Assembly: GCA_017506865.1 (NCBI GenBank)
Contig: JAFCMP010000113.1
Span: 372,001 to 436,000 of the forward strand
Source of the DNA: Tribonema minus
Lineage: Eukaryota; Sar; Xanthophyceae; Tribonematales; Tribonemataceae
Reading direction: 5' to 3'
DNA: 64,000 nucleotides
Position numbers and translations under genes: made by a program. Under the pieces are notes generated by a model that ran no database searches, was not told the origin of the DNA, and saw nothing but the letters and a program-made list of their open reading frames with translations. This document shows positions 23,301-34,400 of the stretch, in pieces (the first letter of the stretch is position 1; every line of letters starts with the position of its first letter).

Positions 23301-26300
23301 CAGCGCGTGCGTCATCTGACCAAAATCTAACAATGGCAGCGGTTCCATTGTTAAACTTAAGCCCTACCTGTCGTTCAATTTCAAGCCCTACCTGTCTTCC
23401 AAGAGGACGCCGCTGGTGTCAGCGCATGCGTTCAGCTGCCGCGCGACCGCCGCGCACGCCGCCGCGTGCTGAGCATCCGCTTCCGCAGCAGCGGCACCGC
23501 CGCTCTGCGCGCCGCGGTGGCGCCGCGCAGCAGCAGCAGCCCTAGCACTAGGGCTGCGCAGCGCTCCATCGACCTGTGCTTCGGGCTGGTATGTATCCAG
23601 GCACGCCGCGTACGCCGCTGTGTCGAGCACTGCCACCGCGGTGGGCTGGCGCGATATGGCGCGAACGCGGTTCGCCTGCGGTCACGGACGGTGCAGGAGA
23701 TTGGGGGGGTTTAGGGGGTCACGGTTCGGTGGCTGGCGCAATATGGCGCGAGCACGGTTCGCCTGCGGTCACGGACAGCGCAGGGGGCTTGGGGGGTTTA
23801 GGGGGTCATGGTTCAGAATGGGGCTGGGAATGGGGCTAGGGGCCGGGCGCGATGTGCTCTGGCACGTTGACAAGTACATGCGCCGAGCGTTGTCATCAAC
23901 TCTGGCTGTCTCGAGCGGTCGGCACAGAGCTCATCGCAAAGAGTGCGGTCATCGGCTAGGTTGGGGATAGGGTTAGAAACCTGATCCTGAAAGAAGGAGC
24001 CATGTAGGTCTGACCCTACCACATCTCCGTTGCAATTGGCAGTGACGCGGAACCTACACATACGTACAAACACGTGACTGGCGCGCAGGAGCCCGAGGTA
24101 TGTTCGCCACGGACTGACAGACGCGTCACCTTCAACGTCCTAACCTCATCTCCACACGCCCGACACCAACCCTGACCCTAACCAATGGTTTTGCAGCGTC
24201 CCCCTGCGTGGCCACCATGCGCCAGCAGAAATTGAAGCAGCTAGCACGGCAGGCAATGACTGCGCGTGAACAGCGGGTGCCACCGCCGCACCATGCACGC
24301 ACACACACACATGCACAACGAGCCTCAGCAGCTGAACGGCGCAGGCGCAAAACGCGTCACTCGGCCCCCCCCGCCCCCCCCCCATGAGCTGAGCGCTGCT
24401 GCTGACCTGCTTTGCCGGGGCCATGCCCCCCAGCACCCCCCCCGGCTCCAGCACGGCGGTGCACGGCCCAATGGCGCTGGCGTGCCACGGCACCAGCGAC
24501 GCCCTTGCGCGGTCGACGTCACCGCTGCTGAGCAGTGACTCGGGGGGGACGCGGAGGGGGGGGGGGCGCTCCTGCCCCCTGTGCCGCTTCGGCGGCGGGT
24601 CGTGGAGGGAGAGACTCCTGCAGGGGGGGGGGGGGGGGGGGGGGAGATGGGGGGGGGGGGGAGATGGGGGGGGGGGATGAGCATAGTCAAGCATGATAAG
24701 ACAGAACCATAGCTACTGCTTCGCCCATAGCCTTGCCCAACGCGGAACAACCAGCGCCCACAACACTATACACACATGTGCGCCCAACCTGAAGTTGCCC
24801 TTTACACTGCGTGCAAGCGGTGCGTTTGCGGCGCTTGACCCTACCCCCAACCCTAACCCTAACCCTAACCCTAACCCTAATCCTAACCCTAACCCTAATG
24901 CTAACGCTGCCCTTGGACCACAACGTGCTACTGCCACTCTTTATGTGCGCACTGATGAGCTGGCAGTCAGCAGTCCCGAGGGGTGCTGTGATCCGTGGAA
25001 CCACGTGCAAAGGTCCTGCAGGCGGACGGGCCCCAAGGACCTGGTGTTGCAGGCTGTCACCTGTACCTTGGGGGTTGATGTTGAGTTTAGGGTGAGGGTT
25101 AAGGTGGGGATTTGGGGGATGAACGCAGCGGCACCCAGCCTGAGCCACACCCATCACAGCCCATGTGACCATCTGTGCATTCACGGGGTGCAGAATTGCT
25201 GCTCCAAGACCAGCCGCAGATGCCTCATTGGCACGGTCCGCTCAGCATACGAGACGCGACCGTCGCGCTCACCAGTTCTTGTGCCGTATATGTACCCCAT
25301 TGGTTAGTCATGATGTACACATACCCTGCGATGACCAGAACGCAGGGCCCGCGCCGTATAGGTAACTAACCCACAGGTGAGTCACAACGTAAACATTATA
25401 AAGGTAGAAGTCTTTGAGACTACTGTGGATATGATGGCACTGTTTGACGCCCGGCCAATGACTGCAGCCGCGGCGACCACGGTTATTGGTGGAAGGCACC
25501 TGCGGCTAACCACTCCTTGTCACCTGGAGCTACGATCTTTTGGTTCGTTTTCATACTACGTACCCTGCGATGACCAGAACGTAGAGCCCGCTGTCAGCGC
25601 GCGCGGCGCACGGCTCCAGCTCCGTGAACGGCGGCAGCAGCCGCAGCGTCATCGCCGCCGCCAGGCGCAGCTTGACGCGCAGCGGCGTGCGGCGCCACAG
25701 CGCGCCGTCAAAGCCGCAGCCGTCGCTGTCCATGCACTGCGCAGCGGTCACAACGGGCGGTTACAACAGACAGTTACGGTTACTCGTGTGGCGCTCCGTC
25801 GGTGCCGCAGCCGCCGCTGTCCATACGCAGCGCAGCGGCGGGCAGTGGCAGGGGCGGTCACAATGGGCGGTTACAATGTGGCGGTTACAGCTACTCGCGC
25901 GAAGCCACAGTGCGCCGTCGAAGCCGCAGCCGTCGCTGTCCATACACTGCGCAAGCGGCGGGCGGTGACAGGCGCGGTCAGAACGGCGGTCACGATGGGC
26001 GATTACAAGTGGCAATTACAGTTATCTGTGCAGCGCTGCAGCGCTCCGTCAAAGCTGCCGCCATCGCTGCCTATGCACTGCGACGCAGGTTGCGACGGCA
26101 GGTGTTGGTTACAGGTTGCGCGCATGCGCAGTTTGCGACAGCGCTCAGTCGAGGACACAGCCGTTGCGGCTCATGCAGCGCGGCGCGGCGGCGACGACGA
26201 GGGCAGTTGAAGAAGTCAAGTTTATTGGGTGGTTTGCGCTGGCGCTGCGCAGCGGAGGGCCATGGCGCGGGCGGTTATGAGGCAGTTACAAAAAGCGGGA

Positions 26301-26866
26301 ACTGCCAGTGCAGTTGACAACGGATGAGCAGCTGCAGCTGCCACTACGGTGTATGTATTGCTGCGTGCGACTTCCCTTGTGCGGCGGCTTGCTCCACTTA
26401 TAGTAATTACACCACGTGCCCTGACAGCATTGGCACATCACTGCACCAGCGCAGTGCGCGCACAGACGCTGACTCCAACAGTGCAGTGCAAACGCAGCCA
26501 CACAGCCAAACCCCCGTTGCATGCTCTCCGGTGCGTCCGATCTTGAGTACACTCTGAGTACAGAACGTGTACGCGTGCGCTACGCACCTGAGTGATGGCG
26601 CAGACCTCGGCAGCGCTCCGCTTCTCGGGCGGCCTGCGCAGGAGCGACAGCGCCGCCTCTACTCCAGCAGCAGCGCACGGCGCCAGCGCAGCGCAAGTTG
26701 AAGTTGCTGTATCATCAGCGCTCAACAGCGCAGATATGCCAGCAGTGCCCGGTGCGCCACCAGCAGCAGCGGCAGCGGCAGCGGCAGCGGCAGCGGCAGC
26801 GGCAGCGGCAGCGGCAGCGGCAGCGGCAGCGGCAGCGGCAGCGGCAGCAGCAGCAGCATCGGCGGC

Positions 26867-26903
<37 letters not shown>

Positions 26904-29900
26904 GCAGCAGCGCTCTGCGTTGCCGCGACCGCGATCACCGCCGCCGTGCATGCCTCGCCGTCCGCCGCGATGCGCACGCGCGCCGCGCCCCCCAGCGCAG
27001 CCTGCGGCGGCAGCGACGCAGTTGGACTTGAAGTCAGCAAGGCTGAACTTGAAGTCAGCGCGTGGTGCGTCAGCGCTTCGGCATCCATGCTGACTCATTG
27101 CTGAGCACTGGGCAGGCATCGTATCATTGTTCACCGTGCTGTGCTATCACTGTTCACCATACTGAGTGCTGTGCGACCGGGGGCGCACACCGCCGCGCCA
27201 GCGCTTGAGCGCATCCGACGGCGGCGCCGCGCGCGCAGCGATCGGTGCCTCTTGAGCCTGCGTCTCGTGGTTCACGCCGTAATGGCGACAGGGATGAGCA
27301 CTGCCACATGTCGCTGGCGGCGGGTGAGTAGGTATCATCACATGCGCGGCATACCTGCATACCGCACAGGTCCCCCGGGCCCACGCACACCCCGTCCCCC
27401 TTCGCCCCTTCCAATTGGCTTGCTTCGCTGTCCCCAGGGGCTTCTGTGCCCTCCCTCCCTCTTCCCCCCCCCCCCTCCCCCCCTTCCGCCGCCGCCGCTG
27501 CCCCTCCACCGGCCGTGAAGAGCGCGCTGCCGCTGAGGATGAGCACTGCGCAGCCGGCATCAGCGCTCAGCTCTTGGCCGGGCGCGAGGCGGTGCGTGGC
27601 GGCGGTGCGGTGGAGCGCCGCCGCGGCCGCCGGCGCGAGCTGCAGCAGCGCGGCGTGGCCGCGCAGCAGGTGCCTGCGGCGGCAGCGGTTGGCATGGTGT
27701 GGTAAGTTGTCTTCCTTTGTACTGTTGTTTCGTGACATGAAACCTTACACGTTTTTACAATTAATTACTTCAGAAGCAACATACTGCATAACTGGTGTGT
27801 GGACGGGCTGTGATTCATCCGCTGGCAGCAGCTGCAGCAGCGCGCCATGGCCGCGCAGCAGGTGCCTGCGGCGGCAGCAGTTGGCGCGCGTGACGTGGTG
27901 AATCGTGTCCTTTGGTGTTGTTGTTTGTGTGACACGAAGCCTCATACGCTGAAGTGGAAAATCTCTTGTCCGGCGCCAGCTGCACGTGCATGCGGCGGCA
28001 GCGTTTGGCGCGCATGACATATTTGCTATTTTCGATTGTACAGGGCCCTGTAGACAGGCGCAGCCATCACAAAAGGCTCCCTTTGCTGAGCGCTGCTTCC
28101 CAGGAATGCAGGGGCGGAGGCAGCCGCCGCTGCTCAACTTCAACATCACACGCTGCGCCGCATCGCGCCCAGCTGCTGCAAAACCTGCTCGTGCATCTGC
28201 AGGGCGCGTGCGCTCGTATCTAGCCTACAACCGTGGCACCCATGCTCACTTCGGTATGCCCCCGGCGGCAGCGCCGCAGTGCTCAGCAGCGCTGCAGCAG
28301 CGCTCATCCCGCGCCGCCGCCGCCGCCTCCTCCGCCTCTGCGCGCAGCGCGAGCGTCGGCGCGAGTGCCGCCGCCACCGCCGCCGTCGCGCCCGCCAGCA
28401 CCTCGGCGGTTTCGCTCGTAACCGTCACCCGCGCGCGCCACGCTCGCGCACTGCGCGCGCCGCGCGGCGACAGCGGCGGCGACGACGGCGACGCTGTCTC
28501 CCAGGAGAGGTGACTCTCCCACTGAGGCTCCAGCGGCGCCGGGTGCGGGAAGAACTGCCCCTCAGCAATGTCCCGATACGCAATGCGCTCCGCGGTGGCG
28601 GCGGCGCGCGCAGCTGGCTGCGCGTCAGAGCTGCGGACCGCCGCCGCCACGGCCTGAGCGGGAGAGTCGCCTCCTGCCATTTCGTGTGCGGCGTCGGTTA
28701 TGCGGTCGGGCGCTGCTGCTGCCGCAGCGGCGGCGTGCACAGCTGGTGGAGCGCCGGAGCTGCGGTCCGCCGCCGCCGCTGCCTCAGCGCGAGAGTCGCC
28801 TGCCGCCGCTTCTTCCGCGGCGGCGGCGGCGCGGTCGGGCGCTGCTGCGGGCACAACGTTCGCGTGCAGCGATCCAGGCGGCGTTGCGCCGGCGCCCGCT
28901 GCGGCGATTGTTAGTGCAGAGGCAGAGGCGACACGCGTGCGCGGCAGCGTGCAGGACGGCGCTATGTTGTCGTCCGCTGCGGAGGCGGCAGCGGCGGCGG
29001 CGGCGGCCGCGGCAGCGGCAGCGGCATCGGCGGCGGCGGCGGCAGCGTCAGGGGCGGCGGCGACGGCGGCGGCGGCGGCATCGTTGGCGGTAGCGGCGGC
29101 GGTGGGCGCGCGCGGCACCGAAGGGGCGGCAGCGGCGGCGGGATGCGCGGCGGCAGCGCGGCTCAGGCTCACGGAGAGCGCGCCGCTCAGCACGAGGAGG
29201 GTCGTGTTGCAGGCGACGCGTGGCCACGCCTGAAACAGCCACAAGCAAGCACCGCGCGATCGTCAGGGATGGGTGCTAAAAAAGTAGTCGACATCGCAGC
29301 TAGTGACGGTTACATGCGGTGCTGACGGCACCGGGCGCACAAAGACATCGTCACAACCGGCGCTCTGGGTTGAATTTCCGCCGGAGAATCCGTCGTCAGC
29401 AGCGCTTTGGGTTGAAATGCTGCTGTGCCCCTGATGGTGCTGCTGCTGCCATCATTTGTTTGTTCGGAGCGCCGCAATAAAGACAGGAGCAGCCTGAGCC
29501 AACGCAGCGGTACAGGCGCACTTTCGTTGCAGCGGGGGCGTTCTCATCGTGCCTCACACACTCCACGCAGGCTCGCCGCACCGAGTCATGGCGACTGAGC
29601 AGCAGCTGCGTCGGGCGCACACGCATTCCACCTTCTTCAAACTCAGCAATTTACGCACCGCGTGGTCGCCTGAGCCGTGCTGCAGCAGCTCCCACGCGTG
29701 CGCCACTTGGCCGCGCTCGTAGCGCGCGAGTCTCAGCTCCCGAGTCAGCGCGTGGCAGGTGCTCAGCGGCACGGCCGCCAGCGCCGGCAGCGCCTTCAGG
29801 TACTCCGCCGCGACCGCCGCCTCCGCATCTGTAGTCAGAAGTGTGGGGGGGGCGGGGGTCATGTGCGATTCGTGGAAGCACGGAGTCGTCTGCAACTCCA

Positions 29901-30278
29901 AGTGCGGATGAGACGTGCGAACTGCGCATCGCTCAGCAACCTGCCATGTATTACTTTTTTTCTTGTTCTTGGAGTGCTCCAAGCGCAGGCGGCGACGCGC
30001 CGACGCGCTGCGATGCTACAATTACTTCAAGTGCTTCTTGCAGTACACGTACTTAAAGGGCTGCAACGCTCACCTGTGGTGCAGCCGCGGCTCAGCAGCG
30101 CGCGCGCGAGCGCCGGCGCCCACGCAACAGCAGCCTCATCCAGTGCCCACGTCATCCCAAAGGCCGGCGCGGCGCCGCTTTTGGCTCCCCCTGCCGTCCA
30201 CCACTGCGCGCAGAGGCGATTTGGCACCACCGCGAGCGCTGCGTCGCGCGTGCACAGCAGGGCGGCGGCGCCGCGCAT
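16957..30278 (-). CDS. Protein with multiple cyclic-nucleotide-binding-like (CNBD) modules
   Basis: Minus-strand exons in transcript order: 30278-30074, 29828-29659, 29229-28250, 27673-27355, 27001-26588, 25736-25564, 24617-24407, 23675-23392, 22579-22279, 21382-20869, 20328-20138, 19648-19455, 18408-18276, 17667-16957. Total 4,800 nt, 1,599 aa; all 13 junctions keep phase. CNBD beta-roll signatures recur: YERGQVAHAWE plus LLVLSGALSVSL; HRLAPGQEL plus CAVLILSGS and VGPGDLCG; GLYVLVIAG plus EPGGVLGG and VAVLDTAAY; WRLPPGQRI plus VMIVQGTVAV and GDYFGG. The phosphate-binding cassettes are poor (FGGAF instead of FGE-x-AL, Arg not clear), so nucleotide binding may be lost. Loops are expanded by poly-Ala/Gly. 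No kinase, channel or transmembrane region is evident. An acceptor and C-run precede exon 1 (30301-30350), so there may be an upstream exon and an earlier start. Confidence 0.72.
17331..17402. repeat. GCC triplet repeat in CNBD exon 14
   Basis: About 22 GCC/GCCACC units, read as poly-Gly in the chosen minus-strand frame. Confidence 0.9.
18946..19022. repeat. Head-to-head TTAGGG/CCCTAA tract
   Basis: G-strand repeats run into C-strand repeats at GGGTTAACCC (18967-18976). It lies in the CNBD intron between exons 12 and 13. Neighbouring degenerate TTAGGG text begins at about 18785. Confidence 0.88.
20869..22579 (-). CDS. CNBD gene exons 9-10: fourth CNBD-like module
   Basis: Exon 9 (22279-22579): PEDLLLRAVATQPLLRRLAH, VWRLPPGQRIAEPL, a Gly-rich loop, and GPLVMIVQ. 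Exon 10 (20869-21382): GTVAVHAARAGYTC, LGELSVGDYFGGAF, a poly-Ala/Thr loop, then CTCLVLTAAVFDAARERA. This is the best preserved module: helix, PGQ turn, V-x-x-G-x-V strand, GDYFG cassette and C-x-x-L-x-L final strand. The catalytic-type Glu and Arg of the PKA cassette are not present. Confidence 0.75.
21517..21558 (+). repeat. Seven perfect TTAGGG units
   Basis: Interstitial vertebrate-type telomere repeats in the CNBD intron between exons 9 and 10. This is the longest uninterrupted tract in the window. Confidence 0.95.
23260..23785 (-). repeat. Echoes flanking CNBD exon 8
   Basis: An upstream copy at about 23735-23785 repeats GCGCGAGCACGGTTCGCCTG. A downstream copy at about 23268-23312 repeats CTGTCTTCCAAGAGGACGCC with the donor. 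The real exon is 23392-23675. Confidence 0.75.
23392..25736 (-). CDS. CNBD gene exons 6-8: third CNBD-like module
   Basis: Exon 6 (25564-25736): WRRTPLRVKLRLAAAMTLRL, PPFTELEP, then GLYVLVIAG. Exon 7 (24407-24617): a basic Pro-rich loop, then GPCTAVLEPGGVLGGMAPAKQ. Exon 8 (23392-23675): ISRQPTAVAVLDTAAYAACL, matching the final strand and the D-x-x-x-Y/F of CNBDs. The order of elements follows one CNBD, with a long loop inserted between strands. Confidence 0.7.
24620..24677 (-). repeat. G-run (C-run on sense strand) before CNBD exon 7
   Basis: Several runs of G totalling about 45 bases immediately upstream, on the minus strand, of the CTGCAG acceptor at 24618. It is an example of the sense-strand poly-C tract seen before many acceptors here. 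Confidence 0.85.
24848..24899. repeat. CCCTAA tract
   Basis: Eight near-perfect CCCTAA units in the CNBD intron before exon 7. Confidence 0.92.
25320..25365 (-). repeat. Downstream echo of CNBD exon 6
   Basis: Copies ACATACCCTGCGATGACCAG, the exon end and donor at 25560-25580, on the far side of repeat family A copy 2. Confidence 0.75.
25405..25560 (-). repeat. Dispersed repeat family A, copy 2
   Basis: This is the reverse orientation on the plus strand, that is, sense with respect to the CNBD gene. It starts only a few bases after the donor of the exon 25564-25736. Core blocks CACCAATAA, GGTCGCCGCGG and ACAGTGCCAT match copies 1 and 3. Confidence 0.75.
25760..26290 (-). repeat. About five upstream echoes of CNBD exon 6
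   Basis: Diverged tandem copies (near 25790, 25896, 26030, 26125 and 26230) repeat the exon start and acceptor of 25564-25736, read on the minus strand, with linkers like GGGCGGTTACA. Confidence 0.8.
26588..27673 (-). CDS. CNBD gene exons 4-5: second CNBD-like module
   Basis: Exon 4 (27355-27673) reads HLLRGHAALLQLAPAAAAAL, HRLAPGQEL, AVLILSGSALF and VGPGDLCGMQ. Exon 5 (26588-27001) joins in phase 0 with AALGGAARVRIAADGEACTA, followed by a long poly-Ala tract and SLLRRPPEKRSAAEVCAIT. The last block resembles the L-x-KPP-x-x-R-T helix that opens a further CNBD. The Ala tract is encoded by GCN repeats at 26757-26916. Confidence 0.72.
26757..26916. repeat. GCAGCG/GCA repeat in CNBD exon 5
   Basis: About 50 triplets (first GGCAGC hexamers, then CAG units), read as poly-Ala on the minus strand. 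Confidence 0.92.
27820..28015 (-). repeat. Upstream echoes of CNBD exon 4 (two copies)
   Basis: The copy at about 27815-27890 repeats the exon start encoding HLLRGHAALLQL. A shorter, weaker copy lies at about 27960-28010. Both are in the intron just before the exon. Confidence 0.75.
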
Positions 30279-30300
30279 GAACCTTGCTGTCGGCGAGTGC
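28250..30300 (-). CDS. CNBD gene exons 1-3: first CNBD-like module
   Basis: Exon 1 contains MRGAAALLCTRDAALAVVPN and ends at a GTGAGC donor. Exon 2 (29659-29828) gives the A/B-helix and first strands: EYLKALPALAAVPL, RELRLARYERGQV. Exon 3 (28250-29229) continues ACNTTLLVLSGALSVSLSRA, then about 130 residues of Ala-rich repeat loop. It returns to the fold at AYRDIAEGQFFPHP and RARVTVTSETAEVLAG. The acceptor before exon 3 is TTTCAG. The Ala-rich insert sits where CNBDs normally have a short beta4-beta5 loop. Confidence 0.7.
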
Positions 30301-31482
30301 CTGCACCGAGTAGGGGGCAGTAGGGGGGGGGTGAGGGGGGGGGGGGGATCGGGATGAGCTGGCGACGTGTCTCTGTTGCCCGTCGTCCGGACCATGCTAC
30401 GGCTTGAGGCGGCGGGCAGAGGGATGAGGACAGCAGTGCTGAGCGCGTCAGAAGCGACTGTCGCCTGGTGCTACAGCTTGCGCGTGGCGTTGCCAGCCCT
30501 CCACCCGTCAGCATAATAAAACCATTGCTCAACTTTTCTGTGCTGTGTCTGTCAGCTGCTTATATATACATTCCCGCTACTGTCAGCCGTGGCAGCGCTG
30601 CAGCTGCGGCTTCCACTTGTGGCGTTTCTTCTGACGATGCTAGTGCTTACCTCGGCCGGAACCCAACAGTGTCTCCTGCACTGAATGTGAGGCTGGGTGC
30701 TTCCAGCTGCAGCTCTCCGTCAAGCAGTATGTACAAATCCGCCTGGAAAACAGTAATGGCATCGCGGCTGGATGAACATCAGTCATCGTGCAAGCCATTT
30801 GCCTGGCACCAAGGTCTCAAAGCAGCACGGTCAGAATGATACAGGCAGCTATGCCGCACACGAATGGCGCTGACACCGGCCCGATGCTTCAACCTCGGTT
30901 CAGATCTCACCTCATTGGCGGATGCCTGCGGCAGCGTAAGACTGGTACCAGGGAGAACACGCCGCAGCGCAACATGTTTCGAGAGCTGCGCTCGTATGTT
31001 CACATCAAGCTGCTTCGCAAATCGATGATGCCCAAGCAGTGTGCAGATCTGAAATATCTGCTCCACTGCACGTTGCTCTGGCCTCGTTCTCAGCAACTTG
31101 TCGGCCGCCGGTCCTACCGCAGCACTCGTCATCATGCTCCCTGCTTTTTGAAGTCATTCCAATTTTTGGGGTTCCAGCGTTTCTGGTGGTGTAACGAACT
31201 TCCAGCTAACGGACATGAACAAAGTAAGCAAGTGGATCTTGACACTTGAGAGCTACACGCAAACTAGGTTGCTTTGAAAGGCGCAGGTCGATGCAGCTGT
31301 TGGTAACGCGCACTGTCCGTGCGCCTACTTGAAGCTGCAGCAGCCTGGCCCTGCTGAGCCTGCCTGCATTTGTGTACAGGCACACACGGTCTCTCGTTTT
31401 GCATACGAGGGGGGGCAGGGGAAGCCAGGCACTTGCTGCTTCGGAGCGCTAGCAGCCAGCACCTCACGACCTGCTTGCCGTC
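30301..31482. promoter_or_regulatory. Divergent 5' region of the CNBD and MABP-DENN genes
   Basis: About 1.2 kb separate the start codons of the two opposite genes. The left part (30301-30350) holds a G-run on the plus strand, a C-run on the minus strand. It sits just before a plausible acceptor at 30301-30302, so an extra CNBD 5' exon may lie near 30350-30530. Nothing else coding was recognised. Confidence 0.4.
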
Positions 31483-34400
31483 ATGTCTCATGGCGACGGC
31501 TTCACCGATCCAGAGGACTGGCCCAAGGTCAGCGACTACTTCGCTGTGGTGTCGGCGAGCGATGAGCTGCTGGAGGAGGATCGGGACTGGCCGGCCAGCA
31601 TACTGGACAACTGGAGGGAGACGATCAACGACATCGTGGTGGTGGCGCCCAAGCACGCGGAGTCCCCTCCCCTGGACTTCGACCTGCTGGAGAAGAGCAC
31701 TGGTAACCAGAAGGCGGACCTCAACTCCGGGGCCCTGTATGCACCCAGCATGTTTCTGGCGATACGCAAGCAGGGCTCCACCCCCAGGTAATGCCTGCGC
31801 ATGCTGTTCAGTAAGCTGAGCTTAGCATCCATGGACTTGGTGGTGCTTTGTGCAGTGCGAGCTAGTTTTAGTACACCTGGACATCTCCTGTGCTGGCAGT
31901 GTGTGTGGCATTCGGTGCCAGGGTGCGCTGACTGAGAGCAGACACTTTGTAACGCAAGCACCGCAACAACGGACAGAGTTGCCGGGTATGCCAGTGGCAA
32001 CAGCGTCAAGCAGGCAGAAAACTTCACAGGTGACTGCTGAGACCATAGCACTAGGTCCAATGATCTTGAAGTGTTGGTGACATTATATATGTTCACCGTT
32101 CAAAAGGGGGCGTGACGGGATTGCATCACGTCCCAACGCCATCGAGGACACGGCTGGAACACAAATGAAAGCTACTTGTGCACCAGACCAGGGCACAAAG
32201 CTGCTGGTTGGACAGCCATTCTACAACAGCTGCAGCGCAGCTGAAGTGCACCTGATTCACTTAAACTGTCACGTGCCATCCCTGTTGTAGCGCGCAGAGG
32301 ACTAAATATTGAAGTGCTTGCTCCCGAGGTGCTGTCTTTGGCTACGGATCCGTTCTCGACAGTACACATCAAAGACTGAGGATGTGATGCGCGTGCATGT
32401 GCGCCTCACTACTTCAGCATATCTCAGAATCATCACTGGACAGCCTTCAGCACAGCATTTCGCAGTCTCCTGCGGTGCTTCTACGCTCAAATTGCACACA
32501 TCACTCCATTACTGCCCTTGCAGCGACACGTACATTGCCGGAGTGGATGTGTACTTTGGACCCAAGGACAGGCCGCAGCTGCCGCAGGGGTGGGAGCTGA
32601 TCACGACGACGGTGGGGGGGAACAGCGCCAACCTCAACAAGGGGGGGGACGAGTGCTACCTGGCGGTGAAGCGGGCGCGGGCGGACATCATCGATGGTGA
32701 GCAATGCTGCCAGAACAGTCATCAATGCTGCCAGAAAAGGCATCAAGTAACTGAGCAGGCGGGGCCCTAACTGTGCATTCATCATGCTATCTGGCGGTGG
32801 AGCGGGCGCGGGCGGACATCATCAATGGCGAGTGTTGTGTAGATTGCAGAAGCAACTGTGTACGCGGATTCTGTCTCTGCGCATGTATTGTGCTATGCGG
32901 CGGTGAAGCGGGCGCGGGCTGACATCATCGATGGTGAGCCGTGTGTCAAAATGCAGAATAAACTGGTTAGGTGGATGTGTTCTAATGCATCTTTTCCTGG
33001 TATCCGGCAGTGGAACGGGCGCGGGCGGATATCATTGATGGTGAGCGTTGTGTCAGACTGCAGAATAAAGTGGTTAGGTGGATTTGTTTTTGTGCATTCA
33101 TTATGCTATCTGGCGGTAAAGCGGGCGGGGGCGGACATCATCTACGGTGAGTGGTGGTAAACTGCAGAATAAACTGTGCAGGGATCCATACTAACGCAAT
33201 TGTTATGGACATTAATTAAAAGATCGTAGAGCTCTAGGTGACGAGGCGTGGTTAACCACAAATGCCTTCCACCAATAACTGTGGTCGCCGCTGCTGCGGC
33301 AATTGGCCACGAGTCAAACAGTGCCACCATATCCACAGTAGTCAAACGACTTCTGGGTGCAAGCTTTTTAGCGTTTGAGGCATGGGTGCTCAGCATGGAA
33401 AGGTTTCACGTGTTATAGTGTCTGGCGGTGAAATGGGCGCGGGAGCGGATGTCACTGACGGTGAGCAACGCTGCAGGAAAGGAAGTGAGCAGACCGGGCC
33501 CTAATTGTGCATTTCTTGCCGCTTTTGTTGAAATATCCTTATAGGAAGTAATGGTGTGCAGACTGATGAGATGTACACACTGAGATTGCCACCGGGCAGC
33601 GGCGATAGAGGCGCGAACTGCTGCTGCAGTGTGCGCAGGACCTGCCTTCTTTACACACCGCAAAACTTTAAATCCCTCTGTCGGGATGCTCCTGTAGAGT
33701 AACAGCTGTGTATAATGCGAGGTGCACGCCAAAGTGACATGTGCACATTGCAGCACAAATGAGCACCCACCACGTGGCATGGCCAGGACGGCAGGCAAGG
33801 TGCGGCGTGGTACACTGTAATCATGGGATTGTGCGGGCTTTATAGTACGTCACTTTCACAGCTGCTAGCAGTGGGTTAGGGTTCAAGTCACCCTCATCCT
33901 TCACCGCACTGAAGCCCCAGTTTTCGAGCGGGCCTGGTGGCTTTCAAGTCTTCATGTAAACGTATTGAAGCACCGAACAAAAGCATACACTTCTCGGTGC
34001 CAACGGCCGGCGGGGCAATAAGCAATAAGCAGCCGGCGCTGACGGTTTGCCTTCCCAAACTTAAAAAAAAAAAAAAACCTCCTCCCCCCCCCAACTTCAA
34101 CAAGCCCCCATCTGAGGGGGTTGGCATGAGGGTCGTGCTCCAAGCTGGGGTTGGAACCATGGTGGCATGGAAAGCTTTGTGTAGTGACCAGCCCTTCCTT
34201 CCAATTTTAATGCAATGGCGCTATGCCATGGCTCACAGACAACGAGCGATGTCGGCGTCAGTGAGGGATTGATCGAGCCACGGCCATTCATGGCATCTGT
34301 AACGCGCAGCCGCGCCGCCACCCCGCCGAAACACCCACTCAACCCCACAATAACTACCCTGTGCCCAGCCCGTATGCGCTATGCCAACTCAAATCTGCAA

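Noticed and set aside
34063-34078. Poly-A run as the tail of a retroposed element
   Set aside because: There is a short run of about 15 A, but no flanking duplication or recognisable element body was seen next to it.
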